Positions 42,152 to 51,360 of a DNA stretch of 64,000 nt are shown in pieces. Source of the DNA: Myxococcota bacterium (GTDB taxonomy: Bacteria; Myxococcota_A; UBA9160; UBA4427); assembly GCA_030748735.1 (NCBI GenBank), contig JASMLK010000058.1, positions 1-64,000 of the forward strand. Reading direction: 5' to 3'. Positions within the stretch are counted from its first letter, which is position 1. The number at the start of each line of letters is the position of its first letter. Made by a program: the position numbers and the translations under genes. The notes under the pieces were generated by a model. That model was not told the origin of the DNA. It made no database searches and saw only the letters and a program-made list of their open reading frames with translations.

Positions 42152-42970
42152 TCAGCGCCCCTTGAAGACCGGCTTGCGCTTTTCGATCCACCAGGCACGG
42201 GCCCCCTCGGTGTAGTCTTCGGTCTTGAAGCCGTGCACGAGGGCGGCGTGTTCGCGTTCGACCTGGGTGGCGATGTTGTCTTCGCGCAGTCCGCGGTAGA
42301 TCAGCTGTTTGGTGAGTTCCATGCCGACCGGGCCATTGCCCGCGATCTTCTCGGCGTAGGTCATTGCGGTGGGCATCACTTCTTCGCGGGGTACCGAGCG
42401 GGTGACCAGGCCGATGCGTTCGGCTTCGTCTCCTTCGAGCAGGTCGCCCGTCAAGAGGAGCTCGGACGCCTTGGTGAGTCCGACGATGCGAGGCAGGAGC
42501 CAGGTCAGACCGCCTTCGGGCGGCAACGCGTAGCGATGGGTCGAAGCCATTCCGATCTTCGCGTCGCTGGCGATCACCCGTAGGTCACACGCCATTGCGA
42601 TCGCGAAACCACCCCCGACCGCGGGACCATTGATTGCCGCGATGGTGGGCTTTTCCAGCTGACTCACTTCGACCCCGAACCAGCCGATCGGCTCGAGGTC
42701 CTTGCGCCGACTCTCGATCTCGACCGCGCCGGGCACGGGTTTCCCCATGGCCAACGCGATCAGCATTTCGGTGTCTGCGCCCGTGTTGAAACCGCGCCCA
42801 CGTCCCGTAAAGACGACGCAACGGACGTCGTCGTCCTGGCGTGCCTTGTCGATGGCTGCGGGAAGGGCCTCGACCATGCGCCCCGTCATCGCGTTCAGCT
42901 TTTCGGGGTTGTCGAAGGTGATCTTCGCGATGTGGTTGGCCTTCTCGTAGAGAAGGTCGTCGAATTCCAT
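42152..42970 (-). CDS. Enoyl-CoA hydratase/isomerase family protein
   Basis: 272 residues, crotonase fold. Oxyanion-hole segments: FTGRGRGFNTGADTEMLIA and AAINGPAVGGGFAIAMACD. The second site continues with GMASTHRYALPPEGGLTWLL, where the E in PPEGG sits at the catalytic Glu position. AAGGAAC precedes the ATG. It is part of the leftward catabolic series with the thiolase and the phosphotransferase. Confidence 0.9.
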   Translation of the reverse strand: MEFDDLLYEKANHIAKITFDNPEKLNAMTGRMVEALPAAIDKARQDDDVRCVVFTGRGRGFNTGADTEMLIALAMGKPVPGAVEIESRRKDLEPIGWFGVEVSQLEKPTIAAINGPAVGGGFAIAMACDLRVIASDAKIGMASTHRYALPPEGGLTWLLPRIVGLTKASELLLTGDLLEGDEAERIGLVTRSVPREEVMPTAMTYAEKIAGNGPVGMELTKQLIYRGLREDNIATQVEREHAALVHGFKTEDYTEGARAWWIEKRKPVFKGR

Positions 42971-43010
42971 CTTCGGTTCCTTGTTCGTGTCCGCGAGATG
43001 CTTTGCGGCC

Positions 43011-44081
43011 TCAGCCGTGGTTTTCGAGGATCGTGCCCAGCAACCCCTTGGCGACGTTCACCTCGTACGGGTCGGTGTCTTCGGGGAGCAGCCCGAGCCT
43101 CTTGTAGATGCACATGATGCGCTGAATGATGACGGCGAGGCGCCAGGACGAGAACAGCTCCCACCACTCGACGTCGCACAGTTCGTGGCCGCTCAGCTCC
43201 TCGTAGCGTGTATAGGTGTCTTCTCGCCCGGGTAGGTGGGGCAAGCGCTCCACCCCCAGCCCCTCGGAGAGAAAGCGATCCATGAAGAGCCAGTGGGCGA
43301 TGTCCTCTTCGGGTGGTCCCAGGCTAGCGAGTTCCCAGTCGAGCAGAGCTGTGGCCCGGGTGCCCTGAAAGATGATGTTGCCGGGCTTGGCGTCGCCCCA
43401 GGTGATCCCCGTTGGCCCTTCGGCCGGCATTCGCTTTCGCAGCCGGGTCAGGCCTTCCTCGAGCAGGGGCGCTTGCTGGTCTTCACCCAATACGCCACGC
43501 ATGAAGACCTCCCACGAGTCGAGCTTGGTCTCCACACCCGGCTTGTGCCAACCCTTCGCGAGGAAGGAAAGGTCTATGGTCTGCGGATCGATCGTGCGCA
43601 GCTTCACCATCGCATCGACACCGCTCCACCAGACCGCCGCCTGGTCTTCGGGCGAAGCATCGTGGAGCCAGCCTTCGGCGTGGTAGGAGGGATTGTCGAT
43701 CGGCACCCATCCGTCCACGCGCTCCATCAGGTAGAAGGGAGCTCCCAGGAGATCGGAGTCGGTGTGGCAGGCCACCATGCGGGCGATCGGTACTTCGGAT
43801 CGTTCGCTGATCAGCTTCTGCAACTCGAACATGCGCGGCATGTCGTATTCGGGGAAGAGTCCCTCGCCGAGCGGAGCGGCCTGCATAGCAAAGCCGCGGG
43901 TGCGCTCCCCGTCGGCGGTCTGGCACTGCACGTCGAACACGAAGGTCTCGTTGGAAAAACCGCTGCCCGAGGGTTTTGCCAGTTCGACGATCGATGCTAT
44001 CTCGACGCCCAGGGCCTCGGGCAGCCAGCGTTCGAGGGCGTCTTTCACCGTTTCGATGTCGCGAGTCTTGCCGCTCGTCAC
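43011..44081 (-). CDS. Phosphotransferase-family protein (ACAD10/11-like aminoglycoside phosphotransferase fold)
   Basis: 356 residues, protein-kinase-like APH fold. The catalytic loop is TGITWGDAKPGNIIFQG (the usual HGDxxxxN with Trp-Gly-Asp replacing His-Gly-Asp). The metal-binding DWE is in ALLDWELASLGPPEEDIAHW. In bacteria such proteins often accompany acyl-CoA dehydrogenases and 4-hydroxyacyl-CoA metabolism, as in mammalian ACAD10/11, where the hydroxyl is phosphorylated before elimination. The gene overlaps the upstream RDRSWG-motif gene by ATGA, so it belongs to one operon. Confidence 0.88.
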   Translation of the reverse strand: MTSGKTRDIETVKDALERWLPEALGVEIASIVELAKPSGSGFSNETFVFDVQCQTADGERTRGFAMQAAPLGEGLFPEYDMPRMFELQKLISERSEVPIARMVACHTDSDLLGAPFYLMERVDGWVPIDNPSYHAEGWLHDASPEDQAAVWWSGVDAMVKLRTIDPQTIDLSFLAKGWHKPGVETKLDSWEVFMRGVLGEDQQAPLLEEGLTRLRKRMPAEGPTGITWGDAKPGNIIFQGTRATALLDWELASLGPPEEDIAHWLFMDRFLSEGLGVERLPHLPGREDTYTRYEELSGHELCDVEWWELFSSWRLAVIIQRIMCIYKRLGLLPEDTDPYEVNVAKGLLGTILENHG

Positions 44082-45013
44082 GGCGTTGAGGCCTTGGGAG
44101 CAAAACGGCGGCGGGCCGCCGAGGCGCTCCAGTTGTCGTGGTCTTCACCGTATGCGGTCATGCCGTCGAAGCTCCACTCGGTGAGACAGTTCCAGCTGAA
44201 GAGATTGGGGTTGAGGTGCAGGCCGATGCGGTTCTGGCAGCGCCCTTCGGCGACGAGTTCGCGGCCGAGTTCGTCTTCGAGATCGAGGCGAACGCGAGTG
44301 GGCGCGCCGTCTTCCCGTTCGAGGACGGTGCGCCCGCCCTTCGCCGGGACGAGTTTCGAGTAGACCCCGTCGCGCAGCAGGAAGCCGTGGATCGGGATGC
44401 ACTGGTCGTCCTGGAAGGCCATCGTGATCGCGTGGAAGGCCTCGCTCGGGGACGCCGTCGCGTAGCTGTATCCACCGCGAATGGCACCCGAGTTGTGGAT
44501 GTCGTGGCCGATCTGGGAGCGCACGCCCCACGAGCGATCACGCATCCCATGAGCGTCGACCGTGATCTCCTCGTCGTGCAGGCGAATCGTTCCCGTGTAG
44601 TGGCCCGGTTGGTCGAGGTGTGAGCCAGCCAGGTAGTTGGGCGGGCAGACCGCCTCGAACGTGAGGTCGATCTCGAGTGCCCCTTCGTCGAGGTCGCGAT
44701 AGCGGACACGATAACGCTTCAGCGGTTCGAGGTTCTGGTAGTGAAGGCCACTGGCCAGCTCGATGTCGTCGAGGTCTGCATCCTTGGGGATGGGAATGTG
44801 CCAGAGGTTCTTCGCATAGTGGCAGCTCCAGAGGTCGCTCGCCGTATCGTCCCAGAGGTAGACACCGCTCGAACACACGCCCTGGTTCGGTCGAAAGAAC
44901 GGGTAGAGCTGTCCCGACAACTTCCGCTCGGGTACCGCAAAGGTGAACCAGCAGGTTTCGGTCCAGAAGGGATCGTCGTTGGTCGGGGGGTGGAACAGGT
45001 CGTCGGGGTGCAA
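44078..45013 (-). CDS. Uncharacterised beta-rich protein with RDRSWG motif (DUF7064/7065-like), paralogue 1
   Basis: 311 residues from a TTG at 45013, preferred because GGAGG stands 4 bases upstream; the longer frame overlaps the neighbour. It contains ITVDAHGMRDRSWGVRSQIG, the conserved motif shared with the next protein (RDRSWGIR), and many beta strands with conserved Trp. Related proteins occur in sterol/terpenoid or aromatic catabolic clusters of actinobacteria and sphingomonads, and the fold resembles CrtC/AttH-type lipocalins. Both points are from memory and moderate. Function unknown. Translationally coupled to the phosphotransferase. Confidence 0.7.
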   Translation of the reverse strand: MHPDDLFHPPTNDDPFWTETCWFTFAVPERKLSGQLYPFFRPNQGVCSSGVYLWDDTASDLWSCHYAKNLWHIPIPKDADLDDIELASGLHYQNLEPLKRYRVRYRDLDEGALEIDLTFEAVCPPNYLAGSHLDQPGHYTGTIRLHDEEITVDAHGMRDRSWGVRSQIGHDIHNSGAIRGGYSYATASPSEAFHAITMAFQDDQCIPIHGFLLRDGVYSKLVPAKGGRTVLEREDGAPTRVRLDLEDELGRELVAEGRCQNRIGLHLNPNLFSWNCLTEWSFDGMTAYGEDHDNWSASAARRRFAPKASTP

Positions 45014-45032
45014 GGGGCCTCCGCTTCGAGGG

Positions 45033-46115
45033 TCAGCGCATGTAGCGATCGTATTCGCCGAAGAACGCAAATTCCATCATGCCGTAGCCGGTCTGGTCAC
45101 CCATCTCGAACTTCGCCGGGGCTTCGACCAGCCCGAGCATCTTGTCTGCGTCCTTGTTCACGTCCCAGTGGATGTTCTGAAGAACGAGATCACCCTGGTA
45201 CATGCCGTGGCGCCAGTCTTGTTCGAGGCCATACCCGGTGCCGGCCGTCAGGTAGGTTTGCGACAGCGGGGTGCCGCGAATCTCGAGCGGCCCGCCGGGT
45301 GCATCGGGCAAACGAATCACGCCTTCCTGGATGTTCGCCTTGTAGGGAGCCGCCAGGTTGAACTTGTGATCGTGCTCGGGGCGTCCCAGCCATTCGGGTT
45401 CGCGCCCCGGTTCCTTCCAGATGCGAACGGCTTCGTCGGTGGTGCGCGTGCCGTTGTTGTTTTCGTTGATCAGGTAGAGGATTGCGAAGTCGTCGAAGAG
45501 CATGGGGAAGTAGTTCCACATTCCCTCCATCGAAGGCGTGCCCGTATGGATGCCCGCAGGTTCTGCTTCGCCAACCGGGCGAATCCCCCAGGACCGGTCT
45601 CGGCTGCCGATCCACTGGTCGGGGCTGACGGTCCACTCCTCGTCGCCCACGCGTAGACGCCCCTCCCAGCGCCCCATCTGCGCGAAGCGCATGCTGTCGA
45701 AGAGCACGCGCCCCTGCTTGCGGATGTAGTGGCGCGGTTCGAGAAAGGCGTCGTGCTCACCCGACCAGGTGACGTCCATTTCGATCCCGTGCTCGTTCGG
45801 CTCCACGACGACGCGCAGCTTGCGGAGTCCTTCGATCACTTCGATCCGCATCGGGCCGACGGAAATGTCGGCGCGGTCGTCGAGCGTGCGCGAGCCGCGA
45901 AGTACCCGGTGGTCGTCGCCGTGCCGAACCAGCAGGAAGGCGTCCTGTACGCCCAGGGTGGGGTACTGCCCGAGCCCGAAGACGACGAAGAGCTCATCGC
46001 TGCAATTGTGCATGTTGAAGTAGTAGCGATCGTAGAAGTTGCGGTCGCTCGTCGCAGTGAAGCGCATGACGTCCGAGATCTGATGCAGCGGATAGTCGTC
46101 CATTGATGACAGCAT
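45033..46115 (-). CDS. Uncharacterised beta-rich protein with RDRSWG motif (DUF7064/7065-like), paralogue 2
   Basis: 360 residues. The ATG at 46115 has AGGAG 8 bases upstream. [20 protein letters not shown] carries the motif shared with its downstream neighbour. The N-terminal half ([20 protein letters not shown]) and the C-terminal half ([18 protein letters not shown]) suggest a two-domain beta-barrel protein. It was probably made by duplication with the downstream gene, followed by strong divergence. First gene of the leftward series after the monooxygenase remnant. Function unknown. Confidence 0.7.
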   Translation of the reverse strand: MLSSMDDYPLHQISDVMRFTATSDRNFYDRYYFNMHNCSDELFVVFGLGQYPTLGVQDAFLLVRHGDDHRVLRGSRTLDDRADISVGPMRIEVIEGLRKLRVVVEPNEHGIEMDVTWSGEHDAFLEPRHYIRKQGRVLFDSMRFAQMGRWEGRLRVGDEEWTVSPDQWIGSRDRSWGIRPVGEAEPAGIHTGTPSMEGMWNYFPMLFDDFAILYLINENNNGTRTTDEAVRIWKEPGREPEWLGRPEHDHKFNLAAPYKANIQEGVIRLPDAPGGPLEIRGTPLSQTYLTAGTGYGLEQDWRHGMYQGDLVLQNIHWDVNKDADKMLGLVEAPAKFEMGDQTGYGMMEFAFFGEYDRYMR

Positions 46116-46169
46116 GGTGTCGTCTCCTCGAGATGGATGGTTTCGGGCCGCGATTCGCTGCCCCTGGTT

Positions 46170-46439
46170 CTATACCGGCCCCGTTTCGAACGAAGAAAGA
46201 TCGTCCTTGGCGGCTCTTTCCTGGTAGACGGCGAAACCGTGGGGCCACTGGGTGACGTTGTGGCCCGACGCGTTTCGATAGTAGTCGCTGGTGTTGCCCT
46301 GCCAGGTCCCGCCCACACGCGGTTCGCGATCGAAGATCAGGAAGTCGTTCTCGCCGCCCTCGAACAGCTGGATCCCGGCACACAGCCCACCGGCGCCTGC
46401 GCCGATGATCGTGAATCGGGTCTTCGTGGGTTGGGACAT
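46170..46439 (-). pseudogene. Flavin monooxygenase remnant: N-terminus fused in frame to C-terminus
   Basis: The 89 residues start as a Baeyer-Villiger-type enzyme (FTIIGAGAGGLCAGIQLFEG, then FDREPRVGGTWQGNT). They continue directly with the family C-terminus (DYYRNASGHNVTQWPHGFAV). About 400 residues are missing, including the NADPH domain. The junction falls at GNT, where both parent segments plausibly carry Asn-Thr, consistent with a deletion between short matches. The reading frame stays open. Confidence 0.72.
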
Positions 46440-46664
46440 GGATCGGGCTCTCCTGTGTTTTCGGTGCGTGGAGCGAGTTCGGTGCGCGCAATCTCGAGAC
46501 CCGCACCGGGCCCGGGGAGGAAGGAGTAGCGGTCGCTCATGCTCCTATTATGGAGCACTTCGCCCCAAGGGTCCGCGACCTGCCGCGAGACGCGAGCCGT
46601 GCGGATCGCAGGCCCATCACGTCCGTGAGGGACTAGTATCCGCCGCATTCAGCGAGGAGTAGCC

Positions 46665-47150
46665 ATGAGCGCGGCGAAGCGGAGCGGCGACCGGCAGGCC
46701 ATCTTCATCACGGGCGGCGCGAGCGGGATCGGACGTGCGGCCGCGCAGCCGTTCTGCCAGCGCGGTTGGTTCGTGGGCGCATACGACATCGACGAAGCCG
46801 GCCTGGTTTCGCTCGAAAGCGAGCTCGGTCCTTCGAATTGTGTGACGCGAAGACTCGATGTCAGCGACAAGGGTGAATACGAGCAGGCGATGGCCGGGTT
46901 TTCCGCCGCCACGCTCGACTACTCCGACGGCGAACGCCCGGGTGTTGCGATGCGTAAGACCGCCACACCCGACGGTCCCATGCGGCTGGTTCAGCCAGAA
47001 GAGGTCGCAGAACTCGTGTGGACGGCCTATGGCTCCGACCGGGTGCACTGGAACATCGCCGAAGAGATGGAAAACGTCGAACGCGGTCGCGCCGGTGGCG
47101 TCGAGGGAATGCGCGACCAGTTCAAGAAGACGATACTCGCCGATGCCTAG
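46665..47150 (+). pseudogene. Short-chain dehydrogenase with the catalytic core deleted in frame
   Basis: 161 residues. The N-terminus is a normal SDR nucleotide-binding unit (AIFITGGASGIGRAAAQPFC, then RRLDVSDKGEYEQAMAGF). The chain then skips to a C-terminal region of the kind found in SDRs of about 270 residues (LVQPEEVAELVWTAYGSDRV, then HWNIAEEMENVER). The NAG motif, catalytic Ser and YxxxK are absent. The product cannot reduce or oxidise. AGGAG-type ribosome binding site retained. Confidence 0.72.
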
Positions 47151-47174
47151 CGCCCGGCCTCGAGAGGAACACCG

Positions 47175-48245
47175 TTGCGTGCATACCTGATCGCCATCCT
47201 TCTGCTCATCGCGATCCTCGGCTCCATTGCGGGTTATCGATCCTGGCAGAACGCCGCCGGCTCTGGCGGCCACTTCGGTCCGCCGCCGGTGACGATCGCA
47301 GCGGCGACTGCGGCGGCCGAAGTCTGGAACACCGAACTCGAGGCGGTCGGTACCGTTCGAGCGGTTCGAGGCGTCGAGCTCAGCGTCGAGGTCAGCGGCG
47401 AAGTGATCGCCCTTGCGGTTTCGTCGGCCGACCAGGTCGAAGCCGGCCAACTCTTGCTGACCCTCGACGACAAAGTCGAGCAGGCCAGCAGCGAAAGCCA
47501 GAGCGCCAGCCTGGAACTCGCGCGCCTCATGTACGAACGCGACGACCAACTGCTGAAGCAGAAGTCGATCTCCCAGACCCAGTATGACCGTTCGAAGGCG
47601 GACTACGACCGCGCCGTCGCCCTGCTCGCGGAAACGCGTGCGCGGCTCGAAAACAGACGCATCCACGCGCCGTTCACTGGAACGGTGGGCATCGTTCACG
47701 TGAGCACCGGCGACTATGTCGAGCCGGGTGATCGGATCACGACGCTGCAGGACCTGAGCGAACTCGAGGTCGACTTCACCGTTCCCGCGCGCCACTACCC
47801 GAAACTGCGCCCCGGCCTCAGCATCGAAGTGCGCGCAGCTGCCTTTCCCGGCAAGTCGTTTCCCGCCACGTTGCAGGCGGTGGACACGCGCGTCGACGCC
47901 GGAACGCGCAACTTGTTGCTTCGCGCGAAGCTCGCGGAGGGCAGCGGGTTGCTGCCTGGGATGTTCGCCCAACTCACGATCGACCTCGCGAAGCCGACCG
48001 AACTGCTGACCTTGCCCGAAACCGCCGTGACGTACTCGCTCCATGGCGACACCGTGTTCGTCATCGAAGGGGAAGGGGACGAACTGGTGGCCAGCCCGCG
48101 GGTCGTGCGTACGGGTGATTCGCGAGAGGGTCGTATCGCCATTCTCGATGGCCTGCGCGAAGGGGAACGCGTGGCATCGGTTGGCCAGAACAAGCTCTAT
48201 CGCGGCGCGAAGGTCGTGATCGACCCGGCGGTGCAGCTCGAATGA
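47175..48245 (+). CDS. RND efflux periplasmic adaptor (membrane fusion protein)
   Basis: 356 residues. The N-terminal membrane anchor or signal (AYLIAILLLIAILGSIAGYR) is followed by the lipoyl/biotinyl-like halves VELSVEVSGEVIALAVSSAD and RIHAPFTGTVGIVHVSTGDY, flanking a short coiled coil (about residues 95-160), then beta-barrel and membrane-proximal domains. It links the inner-membrane pump to an outer-membrane channel. TTG start with GAGAGG upstream. Overlaps the pump gene by ATGA. No TolC-like gene is adjacent. Confidence 0.9.
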   Translation: MRAYLIAILLLIAILGSIAGYRSWQNAAGSGGHFGPPPVTIAAATAAAEVWNTELEAVGTVRAVRGVELSVEVSGEVIALAVSSADQVEAGQLLLTLDDKVEQASSESQSASLELARLMYERDDQLLKQKSISQTQYDRSKADYDRAVALLAETRARLENRRIHAPFTGTVGIVHVSTGDYVEPGDRITTLQDLSELEVDFTVPARHYPKLRPGLSIEVRAAAFPGKSFPATLQAVDTRVDAGTRNLLLRAKLAEGSGLLPGMFAQLTIDLAKPTELLTLPETAVTYSLHGDTVFVIEGEGDELVASPRVVRTGDSREGRIAILDGLREGERVASVGQNKLYRGAKVVIDPAVQLE

Positions 48246-51200
48246 GGTTCACGGATCTCTTCATTCGGCGCCCGGTGCTTGCGATCGTCGTGAGCGCGCT
48301 TCTGCTGCTACTGGGAACGGCTTCCGCCTTTCGCGTGGGTGTGCGCGAATTTCCCGAACTCGAGCGCAGCGTGATCAACGTGCGGACGACCTACCGGGGG
48401 GCCAGCGCGCGCACCGTGCAGGGGTTCGTCACGAATCCGCTGCAGCTGAGCATCGCCGGTGCGCGCGGCATCGAGTACATGACGTCGACCAGCAACCCCG
48501 GGCGCTCCGAGATCAAGGTGCACGCACGACTCGGTGAGAACAGCAGCGATGTCTTGTCGGAGGTCATCGCAAAGGTGCGTGAGGCGCGCGGCGATCTCCC
48601 GCGCGAAATCGAAAGCCCCGTCGTTTCCACCACGACGAGCGGCGACGCGCTGATGTACGTCGCCTTCTACAGCGAGCAGATGGCGATCGCCCAGGTGACC
48701 GACTACCTCGCCCGCAACGTGCAGCCGGAACTCGCGACCCTTCCCGGCGTGGGGAAGGCGCGTATCCTCGGTGGCAAGTTCCTCGCGATGCGGATCTGGC
48801 TGGATCCCGTGCGCATGGCCGCCTATGGCGTCACGACGCAGGACGTCAATGGCGCGATCCGTCGCGACAACTACATCGCTACGGCGGGCTCCACCGAGGG
48901 CGAGTTCGTTCGGGCCACCGTCGATGCCCGAACGGACATGCAAACCCCCGAGGCTTTCGAGCAACTCATCGTTCGCCAGGTGGGGGAGGAGCGTGTCCGC
49001 CTGGGCGACGTCTCGACGGTCGAGTTGTCCGAAGAGAACACGCAGTTCAGTTCTTTCTCGAGCGGTCGCGATGCCGTCTTTGTTTCCATTACCCCTACGC
49101 CGGACGCCAACCCCCTCGAGGTCGCCAACGCGGTGAAGGCAGCGTTGCCGCGGATCGAGGCCGCGCTGCCCGCGGACCTGGAGTTGTTGCTCGACTGGGA
49201 CGGTTCGATCCCGATCGACGCGGCGCTCGAAGAGGTCGTGACCACGCTGCTCGAGGCCGGGGCCATCGTGATCCTCGTGATCTACCTCTTCCTCGGTTCT
49301 TTGCGCGTGGTGCTGGTGCCCCTGGTTGCGATTCCATTGTCACTGATCGGCGTGGTCTTCCTGATCCTCACCATGGGCTTCTCGCTCAACCTGCTGACCC
49401 TGCTCGCGATGGTGATTGCGATCGGCCTCGTCGTGGACGACGCGATCGTGGTGGTGGAAAACGTCCACCGGCACATCGAAGAAGGCGCGTCGCCCATGCA
49501 GGCGGCGATTACCGGTGCGCGCGAAGTGGCGCTGCCCGTGATCGCCATGACGTTGACGCTGGCCGCGGTGTACGCGCCGATCGCCTTCATCGGTGGCCTC
49601 ACCGGCGCGCTCTTCAGCGAGTTCGCCCTGACGCTCGCTGGTGCCGTACTCGTTTCGGGCGTCGTCGCACTCACGCTGAGCCCGATGATGTGCTCCCGTG
49701 TGCTGAGCGACCTCGACCACCAGGGGCGCTTCGCCAATTGGCTCGACCGTCGCTTCGAGATGTTGATCGAGCGCTATCAGCTCGTGCTGGGGCACTGCCT
49801 GAACAACCGGGGTGCGGTGCTTCTCTTTACAAGCGGGATCCTGGTCAGCCTTCCGGTCCTGTTCACGGCCGGTGAACGCGAACTCGCACCCGCCGAGGAC
49901 TCGGGCAGCCTGTTCGTCGTCGCGAGCCCACCGAAGTACGCCAACCTGCAGTACATCAACCACTTCCTCGACGAGGTCGTGAAGATCTGGAAGGCGGAGA
50001 TCCCCGAAGTCGACCATTCCTGGCAGGTGAGTTCGCCGAGTTTCAACATCGGCGGGCTCGTGTTCGACCATTGGGACGAGCGCGAGCGAAGTCAGCAGGA
50101 GATCCAGGCCCAGCTTCAGCGGCGGCTTTCGAGCGTCAGCGGGATGGAGTTGTTCAGCTTCGGGTCGTCGCCTCTGCCTGGCTCGGACGCCGGCCTGCCG
50201 GTGAGCTTCGTGGTTGCTTCGACGGCCAGCTATCAGGAGGTGCTGGACGTCGGGAACCAGTTGCTCCAGAAGGCACGCGAGTCGGGTTTGTTCATTTTCG
50301 TGACCCAGAGCCTCGATTTCAATCGCCCCGAGATCTCCGTGCAGATCGATCGCGAACGCGCGGCTCGGCTCGGGATCTCGATGCAGGCGATCGGCGACAC
50401 GCTGGGTGTCATGCTCGGTGAGGCCGAGGTCAATCGCTTCACCCTGGCCGGCCGCAGCTACAAGGTGATCCCGCAGGCGGCGCGCGGCTTCCGCCTCACC
50501 AAGAGCGAACTCGAAAAGTACTACCTGCGCACGGTGAGCGACGACCTGGTGCCGCTGTCGACCGTGATATCCCTCGACTCACGCGTCGAACCCAACGAGT
50601 TGACGCAGTACCAGCAGCTGAACGCGACCACGATCAAGGGCATGATGAGGCCGCCCAACAGTCTGGGGACCGGCCTGGCCTTCCTGAAGGAAGAACTCGC
50701 CCGCATCGCACCCCCGAGCTTCCGCGATGGTTACACCGGTGGGTCGCGTCGCTTCGTTCAGGAAACCGCGTCGTTTCCGGTGCTCTTCACGCTCTCGCTG
50801 CTGCTCATCTTCCTCGTGCTGGCGGCGCAGTTCAATAGCTTTCGCGATCCCATCGTGGTGCTCGTGACGGTGCCGCTTTCGATCTTCGGGGCCACCGTGC
50901 CCATCGCCCTCGGCTTCGCGACCCTCAACATCTACACACAGATCGGTCTGCTGACCCTGATCGGTTTGATCAGCAAGCACGGCATCCTGATCGTCGAGTT
51001 TGCCAACCAGCTGGGGAGGACGGGGCTCGAGCGGCGGGAGGCGGTGCTGCAATCCGCGGCCTTGCGGTTGCGCCCCATCCTGATGACCACCTTCGCCACC
51101 GTACTCGGGGTCTGGCCCTTGTTGGTCGCGGCGGGGGCGGGCGCCAACAGCCGCTTCAGCATCGGCCTGATGATCACGGCCGGGATGCTCGTCGGCACGC

Positions 51201-51313
51201 TCTTTACCCTGTTCGTCGTGCCTGTGTTCTATCTACCTTTCTTGCGTCGGTTCACCCCCGGCGAGTCGAACGAACCTGCCGCTGTCCACGCCGCGCTCCC
51301 CGACGTGTCTTGA
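48242..51313 (+). CDS. RND efflux pump, HAE-1 (AcrB-like) family
   Basis: 1023 residues, 12 membrane segments with two large periplasmic loops. Proton-relay Asp pair in IGLVVDDAIVVVENVHRHIE; the TM10 lysine region is LIGLISKHGILIVEFANQ. Start MRFTDLFIRRPVLAIVVSAL is typical. It exports drugs, lipids or metabolites through a tripartite complex with the upstream adaptor. The distance to the next exporter gene is short (47 bases), so the three may be one unit. Confidence 0.94.
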   Translation: MRFTDLFIRRPVLAIVVSALLLLLGTASAFRVGVREFPELERSVINVRTTYRGASARTVQGFVTNPLQLSIAGARGIEYMTSTSNPGRSEIKVHARLGENSSDVLSEVIAKVREARGDLPREIESPVVSTTTSGDALMYVAFYSEQMAIAQVTDYLARNVQPELATLPGVGKARILGGKFLAMRIWLDPVRMAAYGVTTQDVNGAIRRDNYIATAGSTEGEFVRATVDARTDMQTPEAFEQLIVRQVGEERVRLGDVSTVELSEENTQFSSFSSGRDAVFVSITPTPDANPLEVANAVKAALPRIEAALPADLELLLDWDGSIPIDAALEEVVTTLLEAGAIVILVIYLFLGSLRVVLVPLVAIPLSLIGVVFLILTMGFSLNLLTLLAMVIAIGLVVDDAIVVVENVHRHIEEGASPMQAAITGAREVALPVIAMTLTLAAVYAPIAFIGGLTGALFSEFALTLAGAVLVSGVVALTLSPMMCSRVLSDLDHQGRFANWLDRRFEMLIERYQLVLGHCLNNRGAVLLFTSGILVSLPVLFTAGERELAPAEDSGSLFVVASPPKYANLQYINHFLDEVVKIWKAEIPEVDHSWQVSSPSFNIGGLVFDHWDERERSQQEIQAQLQRRLSSVSGMELFSFGSSPLPGSDAGLPVSFVVASTASYQEVLDVGNQLLQKARESGLFIFVTQSLDFNRPEISVQIDRERAARLGISMQAIGDTLGVMLGEAEVNRFTLAGRSYKVIPQAARGFRLTKSELEKYYLRTVSDDLVPLSTVISLDSRVEPNELTQYQQLNATTIKGMMRPPNSLGTGLAFLKEELARIAPPSFRDGYTGGSRRFVQETASFPVLFTLSLLLIFLVLAAQFNSFRDPIVVLVTVPLSIFGATVPIALGFATLNIYTQIGLLTLIGLISKHGILIVEFANQLGRTGLERREAVLQSAALRLRPILMTTFATVLGVWPLLVAAGAGANSRFSIGLMITAGMLVGTLFTLFVVPVFYLPFLRRFTPGESNEPAAVHAALPDVS

Positions 51314-51360
51314 CAGCACTTCGCTGACAGCTCTTCCAGCTGCGAAAGTTCAACTACCCC

